A stretch of 7,700 nucleotides of DNA from Candidatus Sphingobacterium stercoripullorum (GTDB taxonomy: Bacteria; Bacteroidota; Bacteroidia; Sphingobacteriales; Sphingobacteriaceae): the NCBI GenBank assembly GCA_019114715.1, contig DXEZ01000125.1, positions 1 to 7,700 on the forward strand, written 5' to 3'. The notes under the pieces were generated by a model. The model was not told where the DNA came from. It made no database searches and saw nothing but the letters and a program-made list of their open reading frames with translations. Made by a program: the position numbers and the translations under genes. Positions 1-6,652 of this stretch are shown here, in pieces. Within the stretch, counting starts at the first letter, position 1, and every line of letters starts with the position of its first letter.

Positions 1-245
1 CATATTTTGTTTCAGTGTCGGATAACTCATTGGGAGATTATCCGTTCCCAGGATTCGATGTCCAAGGAACTTGGGATACAGCTTTGAAGTTGAGCGATAC
101 CGAATACAGGCAGATAACCTTGCACGACAGGGGATCAAGCTTGGAGCTGGAAGACCTAGACGGTTCCATTATCCCTATTCAGGGTGACTTTCCACAAGTG
201 TTTAGTGATGGAGCTGTTTACAGGATAAACAAGCTGCTTAAGTGA
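1..245 (+). CDS. C-terminal fragment of a probable FAS1 (fasciclin-like) domain protein, 5' end outside window
   Basis: The reading frame is open from the first full codon at base 3 and ends at TGA (243-245), followed at once by an in-frame TAA. It is therefore the 3' end of a longer gene. A GTG at 15 could be taken as a start, but the frame is open upstream of it, no signal peptide follows, and the protein would begin in mid-domain. The last ~45 residues have the pattern that closes a FAS1 domain: two short beta strands (RQITLHD, SSLELEDLDG), then a strand leading to FSDGAVYRINKLLK. That end aligns by eye with the FAS1 H2 box (NGviHvIDkvL), with Asp-Gly for Asn-Gly and Tyr for His. By analogy with the two FAS1 lipoproteins downstream, it is probably another surface lipoprotein. 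The gap to the SusC gene is 44 bp, so co-transcription is possible. The FAS1 call rests on a short piece and could be wrong; that the frame is coding is more certain. Confidence 0.6.
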   Translation, partial: YFVSVSDNSLGDYPFPGFDVQGTWDTALKLSDTEYRQITLHDRGSSLELEDLDGSIIPIQGDFPQVFSDGAVYRINKLLK

Positions 246-289
246 TAAGGAGAAATAAGATTATAGGTTTTGCATTTAATAACAGATAA

Positions 290-3200
290 ATGAAGCAATA
301 TATATTAACCTTTATAGTATGTTTTAGCGTGATATCCATAGCTCTTGGGCAATCCTCCCAAGTACTAACGGGAAACATAAAAGGACAAGGAAATACCCCG
401 CTTTTAGGGGCTTCGATCTTTGTTGAAAATAAAGACAATAGAAATATTAAAGGAGCATCTACGGACTCTGAAGGGCAATTTAGTATTGAAATACCTGCAG
501 AAAACAACCTGACTATTGTTGTGGCTTGTATTGGGTATGTCTCTAAGCGTATCCCTTATTCCGGGCAGCAGGAGATCAACATCACTCTAGAGCTGGACGA
601 TCAGGCCATCGAAGAGGTGGTTGTCACTAAAGAAGGCACGCAGCAACGGAACGCTATGGGTATATCCTATAGAAATCAAGTTTCCGCTACTGAAAGCATC
701 GATATGAAGGCTTTGGAAACCATGCCGTTTGCTTCTATTGAAAGCGGCCTTCAGGGACGCTTAGCCAACGTAGATATTATTTCAAGTGCCGATCCTGGTG
801 CTAGGAGCTCTATCAGGATTCGTGGTACATCTTCTTTAAACGGTAGCTCTGACCCACTTATTGTTGTAGATGGTGTCCCTTATCCAACGGAGATTGCCGA
901 TGACTTTAACTTCTCTACTGCTAATGATGAAGACTTCGGTGCGCTGGTTAATATTTCTCCAATGGACATAGAATCTATTGAAGTTTTAAAAGACGCAGCA
1001 GCTACAGCGATTTGGGGATCAAAAGGAGCCAATGGAGTTCTTTTATTTACCACAAAAAAAGGAAGGAAAGGAAAAACACAATTTGCCTTTTCCAGTAAAA
1101 TCGATGTGAAGCGTGAAGCGGAAACGATTCCTATGCTCGATGGAGGGCAATATGTGGCGATGATTCAAGATGCTATATGGAATTCAGTAAATGACCTAGG
1201 CTATGAAAATGCTTTGCCTTACATGTCCTTATTGTATAACACGCAGGAAATTAATTACGACCCTTCATGGGTGTATTTTAAGGAGTATAACCAAAATACC
1301 AATTGGTTAGATCAGGTAACTAGGGTGGGACACTTTGTGGACAACTCGCTCTCGATTAGTGGTGGTGGTGATAAAGCAACTTATAGAGTTTCTGTAGGGT
1401 ACTTGAATGATGTAGGAACTACTAAAGGGACAAAGCTCGACAGGTACAATACATTAGTTAGTGTAAACTATAAGTTTTCGAATAAGTTTAATATCAACGC
1501 CGATATGTCCTACTCACTAAGTAGTAGAGATAACTTCTGGACGGGTAGCATCGCGACTCCGCGTGGTATGGCCATGCAGAAGATGCCCAACATGAGCCCT
1601 TATTACCTGGATGCGGAAGGGAATTATACGGATGAATATTTCACTCCTAGATTGAACTTTCAGGGAAGCTTTACAGGGAATAGCGGGGGAAGTATGTACA
1701 ACCCGGTGGCTATGGTGAATGAATCGGTTAATAAAACAGCCGGAGAACAAGCCAGGGTAGTATTTAGAGCGCAATACCAGATACTCCCCGAATTGCAGTA
1801 TACTGGAACGGTTGGATTTGATACTAGATCCACTAAAAACAGGAAATATCTTCCACAGTCTGTAACGGGCGTGATTTGGACCGATCCATACTTTAATAGG
1901 AGCACTGATGCATTGACGGATAATCTGCATATTTCTACAGAAAATAAATTCATTTATCATAAAACTTTCCAACAGGACCATAGCGTCATTGGTACCGCTT
2001 TATTGCAAACCACAGAATCTCGAGGGTTCAGTTACTCGAGTGAAACTTCTGGTAATGCTTCTTCTTCTTTGAGCGATCCCACTTCGGGAGGGGCAATTGC
2101 TAATATGGGATCGGGTAGCTCTATGGGACGTGATATTGGAGCTATTTCAAGCCTTCATTACGGATATAAAAACAAGTACTTAATTAACGGTACATACAGG
2201 TGGGAGGCAAGCACCGCTGTTTCCGCGCAACACCGCTGGAAGGGATTCCCTGCGTTAGGAGTTGCCTACCATTTGGGGGATGAGGAGTTTATCAAGAAGC
2301 TGGGTTATATAGATATGATTAAACTGCGCTATAGCTGGGGTAAAACAGGAAACTCACCTAGGGGCAATTATACTTATCTAGGTACTTTCCAGCCCATCAC
2401 TCCAGGATACATGGATATGGTTGCTATTCAACCCAATACTTTGCAGCTTGATAACTTGAAGTGGGAAACCGTTACCCAGAGAGATTTTGGTGTGGACCTT
2501 TCGTTTTTCGATAACCGGCTTATGATCACAGGAGAGATTTATAACCGTTTAACGACCGATTTATTGCAAAAGAAGGTAAAGCTACCTTCCTCGACAGGAT
2601 TTTCAGAAATAAGCTTTTACAACTCGGGGAAGATGGAGAATAAAGGTTGGGAGCTGATTTTTAATGTGGAGGCCGTACGTACAGAGGATTTCGGATTGAG
2701 CTTTAGCCACCTGAATATCTCTAGAAATAGAAATACCGTACTGGAATTGCCAGATAATATGGAGTTTGAACGTTATGATTTTGATAACCAGAACTATGCG
2801 CATAAAATTGTAGAAGGTAACCCACTAGGATCTTTCTATGGATATCGTTACCAGGGTGTTTACCAAAATACCGAAGAAACTTATGCTAGAGATATAGAAG
2901 GGGAAGTGATTCGTGACTTAGATGGAGAAACCGTCTTTATGCGTAATGGAGATCGCCGGGTATTCCCAGGTGATGCTAAGTACGAAGATATTGATGGCAA
3001 TGGAGTAATCAATCAATACGACATTGTTTATTTAGGAAATGCCATGCCTTTATTCACGGCTGGTGGAGGAATTGACGTGCGGTACAAAGGCTTTCGCTTG
3101 AGTACCTTTTTCCACGGACGCTTTGGGCAAAAAGTAGTGAACAAGGTGCGTATGTCTTCAGAGAATATGTACGGTAAAGGCAACCAAAGCACTGCTGTGT

Positions 3201-3541
3201 TGGGAAGATGGCGTAATGAAGGTGACGATAGCGTTATACCTCGTGCGCTTTATAGCGAAGGGTATAACTACTTAGGTTCGGATCGCTTTGTAGAGGACGC
3301 ATCGTTTGTTAGATTGAAAATGGTCTCCCTTCGGTACTCACTACCAAAGAATTTAACCGAGCGCTTTGGGCTGACGCGCTTTGATGTATTTGCTACAGTG
3401 CAAGATGTGTATACATGGACAAAATATTCAGGGCAAGACCCAGAGGTTTCTTTATCGGGTGATATTTATGCCTTAAGTCAGGACAATGCCAACACCCCCA
3501 GACCTCGTCGGTTTGCTTTGGGGATAAATGTGAACTTTTAA
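290..3541 (+). CDS. SusC/RagA-family TonB-linked outer-membrane transporter
   Basis: This 1083-residue protein is a TonB-dependent barrel that imports large ligands, usually oligosaccharides, across the outer membrane with a SusD lid. Residues 1-20 are a signal peptide with a likely signal peptidase I cut after ALG. Residues ~25-101 are a carboxypeptidase-D-regulatory-like beta-sandwich (GNIKGQGNTPLLGASIFV, then STDSEGQFSI). A TonB-box-like EEVVVT lies at 109-113 and its flank. The plug covers ~140-258 and includes the SusC signature region from PLIVVDGVPY (189-198) to IESIEVLKDAAATAIWGSKG (227-246) and ANGV. The rest is beta barrel, ending in the aromatic-terminal strand RFALGINVNF. A calcium-loop-like EDIDGNGVI is at 899-907, as in many family members. 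Length is normal for the family. There is no STN domain before the regulatory-like domain. The ATG at 290 directly follows an in-frame TAA (287-289), so it is the first possible ATG. The leader is A-rich, without a well-placed Shine-Dalgarno site. SusD follows after 12 bp. The substrate cannot be deduced. Confidence 0.97.
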   Translation: MKQYILTFIVCFSVISIALGQSSQVLTGNIKGQGNTPLLGASIFVENKDNRNIKGASTDSEGQFSIEIPAENNLTIVVACIGYVSKRIPYSGQQEINITLELDDQAIEEVVVTKEGTQQRNAMGISYRNQVSATESIDMKALETMPFASIESGLQGRLANVDIISSADPGARSSIRIRGTSSLNGSSDPLIVVDGVPYPTEIADDFNFSTANDEDFGALVNISPMDIESIEVLKDAAATAIWGSKGANGVLLFTTKKGRKGKTQFAFSSKIDVKREAETIPMLDGGQYVAMIQDAIWNSVNDLGYENALPYMSLLYNTQEINYDPSWVYFKEYNQNTNWLDQVTRVGHFVDNSLSISGGGDKATYRVSVGYLNDVGTTKGTKLDRYNTLVSVNYKFSNKFNINADMSYSLSSRDNFWTGSIATPRGMAMQKMPNMSPYYLDAEGNYTDEYFTPRLNFQGSFTGNSGGSMYNPVAMVNESVNKTAGEQARVVFRAQYQILPELQYTGTVGFDTRSTKNRKYLPQSVTGVIWTDPYFNRSTDALTDNLHISTENKFIYHKTFQQDHSVIGTALLQTTESRGFSYSSETSGNASSSLSDPTSGGAIANMGSGSSMGRDIGAISSLHYGYKNKYLINGTYRWEASTAVSAQHRWKGFPALGVAYHLGDEEFIKKLGYIDMIKLRYSWGKTGNSPRGNYTYLGTFQPITPGYMDMVAIQPNTLQLDNLKWETVTQRDFGVDLSFFDNRLMITGEIYNRLTTDLLQKKVKLPSSTGFSEISFYNSGKMENKGWELIFNVEAVRTEDFGLSFSHLNISRNRNTVLELPDNMEFERYDFDNQNYAHKIVEGNPLGSFYGYRYQGVYQNTEETYARDIEGEVIRDLDGETVFMRNGDRRVFPGDAKYEDIDGNGVINQYDIVYLGNAMPLFTAGGGIDVRYKGFRLSTFFHGRFGQKVVNKVRMSSENMYGKGNQSTAVLGRWRNEGDDSVIPRALYSEGYNYLGSDRFVEDASFVRLKMVSLRYSLPKNLTERFGLTRFDVFATVQDVYTWTKYSGQDPEVSLSGDIYALSQDNANTPRPRRFALGINVNF

Positions 3542-3553
3542 AATATAGGTCTT

Positions 3554-5017
3554 ATGAAGATTTGGTATAAGCTCATAATAATTTCAATATTATTTACAAG
3601 TGTTTCTTGCCAGAAGTGGCTCGAACTAAAACCCGAAAATCAACAGGTTACAGATGATTATTGGGCGAATAAAGAGGAAGTGGAAGCAGTATTAGGTGCT
3701 GCTTACGTAGGCCTACAAAAGGGCATTCAGGATATGCTAATATTTGGTGATGCCCGGGGCAATACATTGAGTTTAGGAGGTTTAGTTAGTACCGACCTAA
3801 TTCGTTTGAAGGGGTTCTCCATTTTACCATCTAATAGTTTGGTTAAATGGAGCAACTTCTATCAAATTATAAATAATGCCAATATGGTGATAAAGTATGC
3901 GCCAGAGGTTGTAGAGAAAGACCCCTCGTTTAACCAGGCTGTTATGCAGTCTTATTTAGCGGAGGCTTATTTCTTGCGTGCCTTAAGTTACTTTTACATC
4001 GTACGCACCTTTGGTGAAGCACCGTTGATTTTAGAACCCTATATGGACGATCAGGTGGCTTATGAAATTGAAAAGTCTTCCAAGGAGCAGATTTTTCTGC
4101 AGATCGAGCAGGATTTAAATCAAGCCCTACCCAATAGTAAGGAAACTTGGCCACTGGTTTGGGAAACTAAGGGGCGTGCCACAAAATGGGCAGTACATGC
4201 CACCCTTGCGGATGTTTACCTGTGGATGGGCGAATACGATAAAGCCATTATCTCTTGTAATGCGATCTTGGAGTCTGGCCAGGTGGGCCTGCTGCAAGGT
4301 ATGGTCAACACTACTAATAATTGGTTTACCATATTTAGTGAAGGGAATACCAATGAAGGTATTTTTGAAATTCAATTCGATAATACTAAAGATCAGACCA
4401 ATAGTTTGATGGATATGTTTGGTACTAACTTCAATTGGATAATATCCAATCATGTGCTTTCCTTATTTGCAGAAGATAGTGAAGACATCCGTGCGCAAGG
4501 AGCATCTTATGGGGATGATCTGAAGATATGGAAGTATTTAGGTGCAGAGGCAGGTACCAATGTGCCAAGATCTTTCAGCGATCAAAATTGGGTGGTCTAC
4601 CGTATGGCTGAAGTGTATCTGATGAAGGCTGAAGCTTTGATCATGAAGGGAGAGAGCTTCTACCCAGAGGCAATCGAGCTCATCACAGACATTCGCTCCA
4701 GAGCATCTATCTCCAGACCTTTAGATCCCGGTTCATCTGAACTAGATTTATTGGATGCATTATTAAAGGAAAGAGCAAAAGAGTTTCTAGCAGAGGGGAA
4801 GAGTTGGTTTGACCTTCTTCGTATTGCTCAGCGGGACAATTACAAATACAAGGAATATTTTATTAATCAAATTTTGGCGGGTAGCTCCGGGGCTTCAGCC
4901 CCTGTGATTCGTGCACAGCTAATGAATGAAAACTCCCATTATTTGCCCATCCATATTGATGAGTTGCGGTACAATAAACTGTTAGTACAGAACCCTTATT
5001 ATGAACATTTAAATTAA
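3554..5017 (+). CDS. SusD/RagB-family outer-membrane nutrient-binding lipoprotein
   Basis: This 487-residue lipoprotein should act as the hinged lid and ligand-capture partner of the SusC encoded 12 bp upstream. The signal peptide ends in SVSC, with lipidated Cys19 followed by QKWLELKPENQ, the usual SusD mature start. The N-terminal SusD-like part (~20-200) includes YWANKEEVEAVLGAAYVGLQ and the helix AEAYFLRALSYFYIVRTFGE (136-155), a typical SusD TPR segment. A further TPR helix pair is WAVHATLADVYLWMGEYDKA (212-231). The C-terminal RagB/SusD part includes YRMAEVYLMKAEALI (349-363), the family hallmark LLKERAKEFLAEGKSWFDLLR (~403-423) and the tail YLPIHIDEL...LVQNPYY (463-483). Length is within the usual range. 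The start ATG is fixed by the signal peptide. The stop is only 6 bp before the next gene, which supports a shared transcript. It is clearly a SusD homologue, but a role with starch is not implied, so no symbol is given. Confidence 0.96.
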   Translation: MKIWYKLIIISILFTSVSCQKWLELKPENQQVTDDYWANKEEVEAVLGAAYVGLQKGIQDMLIFGDARGNTLSLGGLVSTDLIRLKGFSILPSNSLVKWSNFYQIINNANMVIKYAPEVVEKDPSFNQAVMQSYLAEAYFLRALSYFYIVRTFGEAPLILEPYMDDQVAYEIEKSSKEQIFLQIEQDLNQALPNSKETWPLVWETKGRATKWAVHATLADVYLWMGEYDKAIISCNAILESGQVGLLQGMVNTTNNWFTIFSEGNTNEGIFEIQFDNTKDQTNSLMDMFGTNFNWIISNHVLSLFAEDSEDIRAQGASYGDDLKIWKYLGAEAGTNVPRSFSDQNWVVYRMAEVYLMKAEALIMKGESFYPEAIELITDIRSRASISRPLDPGSSELDLLDALLKERAKEFLAEGKSWFDLLRIAQRDNYKYKEYFINQILAGSSGASAPVIRAQLMNENSHYLPIHIDELRYNKLLVQNPYYEHLN

Positions 5018-5023
5018 GCGAAG

Positions 5024-6637
5024 ATGATTGTGAAAAAATATTTCCCTAAGGTGTTCTCACTTGCCCTTTTAGGCTTTGCGTTGAGCTGGTTTAGCTCCTG
5101 TAAAGATGCCTTTGAGCACAATACCTATACGGCATACGATGAATTGCCGATTGCGAATTATCTTAAGAATAATAGCGACGACCATGGCCTTTGGGTGCAA
5201 GTGCTAGAAAAGGCGAAGCTTTACAATACCTTGAATCTGGATGAAGTTTATACCCATTTCGCACCTGTTGATGCTGGGGTGGATAGGTATTTAAAAGCTT
5301 TGGACCTCCAGTCAGTAGCAGATCTGTCTGAGGAAGATGCCGATTATTTAGTTAGGTACCACTTGATTCCCGATGCGGAGATTGAGTTTGCACAATTCCA
5401 AAGTGGAGCAATCAATGAGCTGAATGCTACCGATGACAACCTCTTTGTGGAATTTCGTGATGGCGGGTTAGAGGAGGTTTATTTAAATGGTATCTCACGC
5501 TTTAATAGTTACGACATTAAAGCAACTAATGGTATTATTCACAGCATCGATGACGTTCTCATTCCTTTAGTGGAGACTGTTTATCAAAGGTTAAAAGAGA
5601 ATGGTAAATACAGCCTGTTTCAGGAACTTGTCGAGCTTACCGGCTATAAAGAGAAGCTGGAGACTATCTATACGGAAACTACTGATCCTCTAGGAAACCC
5701 CATTCAGCAGCGGTTTAAATACACTGCTTTTGCAGTAAGTGATGAAACCTATGCCAGTGAAGGTATACATAGTTTGCAGGATATTTTAGATAAGCTGTCC
5801 GGCACCGCAAGTGATTATACAAACACCAGTCACCCTTTAAATCAATATGTTGCCTACCACATTTTAGAGCAGCAAAGAACCTATGCCGATCTTGGGAGCT
5901 TTCCAGAGGGAGTCTTCAAAATGAATTTGCAGACTATGGCCGCTAATGAGCTGATAAAAGTTTCAGAAAGTGGTTCAGGCTTGTTTCTCAATGAAAATGA
6001 GGGAACTAAGGAGGCTATATCTTTTGTAGAAATTAATATTGCTTGTAAAAATGGGGTAATCCATGAGGTGGATAACTGGATGCCCCTGTTTTTGCCTGAG
6101 CAGACGCAAGTTATTTGGGAGTTTACCGATTACCCGGATATCGAGGCCAACGTCAGCCAGTATAGAAACTCAAATTTAGGGTCTCAGTACAATAAGGTAT
6201 TTACAGCCAGTGAGCTCACCAACATATCATGGTCCGCACGTCCCGAGTATAAACAGAACGTACTAACCTATAGAAATAACAGGCCTGCAGAAGGGAATTG
6301 GTATAATTTATTGAACCACGATCACCTTCGTGCCGAGCTAGGAGAATCGGGCTGGATTGAGTTTAAGAGTCCAACGATTGTCAAGGGGAAATATAGGCTG
6401 TCATTTGTATGGCCAAGTCCTAAACATGCAAATCATACCGGTGTATGTGCATTTATTTTGGATAATGAAATGATCTACTCGCGCCTAGTTATTTCCAACT
6501 CTCGGGAAGAGCGAAATCTGACTCAAGCTTTGGGGACGGTTGAGTTCACCGAGACTACAGATCATACCTTAAGGATATTATCCTTGGATGGTCATTTAAT
6601 CACAATGGACTATTTGCAATTCGATCCAGTAGAGTAA
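5024..6637 (+). CDS. Surface lipoprotein with two FAS1 domains and a C-terminal beta-rich module
   Basis: This is a 537-residue secreted lipoprotein. The signal peptide runs to FSSC with Cys26 as the likely lipidated residue; Phe at -3 is less usual. The following KDAFE is charged like a Bacteroidota surface-export tether. FAS1 domain 1 is at ~41-181, with H1-like VYTHFAPVDAG (75-85), the Tyr-His pair in YLVRYHLIPD (108-117) and H2 box DIKATNGIIHSIDDVLIP (164-181). FAS1 domain 2 is at ~182-356, with YTAFAVSDETY (233-243), YVAYHILEQ (275-283) and H2 box CKNGVIHEVDNW (341-352); it carries a short DPLGNPIQQRF hairpin (221-231) before its first core strand. Residues ~362-537 form a separate predicted beta-rich module, from VIWEFTDYPDIE (363-374) to HTLRILSLDGHLITMDYLQF (514-533). 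That end resembles the last strands of galactose-binding or CBM-like jelly rolls, but I cannot assign a family. Position after SusD suggests an accessory ligand-binding lipoprotein in the role SusE/SusF plays elsewhere. No catalytic motif was seen. FAS1 domains are known for adhesion and glycan-related binding; the ligand here is unknown. Confidence 0.88.
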   Translation: MIVKKYFPKVFSLALLGFALSWFSSCKDAFEHNTYTAYDELPIANYLKNNSDDHGLWVQVLEKAKLYNTLNLDEVYTHFAPVDAGVDRYLKALDLQSVADLSEEDADYLVRYHLIPDAEIEFAQFQSGAINELNATDDNLFVEFRDGGLEEVYLNGISRFNSYDIKATNGIIHSIDDVLIPLVETVYQRLKENGKYSLFQELVELTGYKEKLETIYTETTDPLGNPIQQRFKYTAFAVSDETYASEGIHSLQDILDKLSGTASDYTNTSHPLNQYVAYHILEQQRTYADLGSFPEGVFKMNLQTMAANELIKVSESGSGLFLNENEGTKEAISFVEINIACKNGVIHEVDNWMPLFLPEQTQVIWEFTDYPDIEANVSQYRNSNLGSQYNKVFTASELTNISWSARPEYKQNVLTYRNNRPAEGNWYNLLNHDHLRAELGESGWIEFKSPTIVKGKYRLSFVWPSPKHANHTGVCAFILDNEMIYSRLVISNSREERNLTQALGTVEFTETTDHTLRILSLDGHLITMDYLQFDPVE

Positions 6638-6652
6638 TTAAAACCTATAGTT

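Noticed and set aside
15..245. Complete small 76-residue gene starting at GTG 15
   Set aside because: The frame is open to the window edge upstream, there is no signal peptide or upstream ribosome site, and the protein would begin inside a domain. It is a truncated larger gene.
247..252. AAGGAG resembling a strong Shine-Dalgarno site
   Set aside because: It lies about 37 bp before the SusC ATG, with no start codon at a workable distance, so it is most likely chance.
246..289. Possible Bacteroidota promoter: TAGGTTTTG at 264-272 near the -7 consensus TAnnTTTG
   Set aside because: It needs a mismatch or an extra base to fit. No matching -33 element lies at the right distance upstream, and it would leave a very short leader. 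It is not strong enough to list as a promoter.
1517..1981. Antisense open frame of 154 codons inside the SusC gene, and a second one at 1660-1953
   Set aside because: Both lie wholly inside a well-supported SusC coding region. Their translations show no domain or signal pattern, and they read as shadows of the sense codons.
2019..2040. Two CTCGAG palindromes 16 bp apart
   Set aside because: They are explained by Ser-Arg and Ser-Ser codons in the SusC reading frame, with no larger repeat or inverted structure around them.
4127..4453. Antisense open frame of 108 codons and a same-strand alternative frame (4176-4409) inside the SusD gene
   Set aside because: Both overlap TPR and mid-region codons of SusD, have no recognisable motif, and would require overlapping genes with no other support.
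262..6650. TATAGG (or its complement CCTATA) close to several gene starts (262-267, 3544-3549, 6644-6649)
   Set aside because: Distance to the start codon and orientation differ in each case, and a six-base match in AT-rich gaps is expected by chance.
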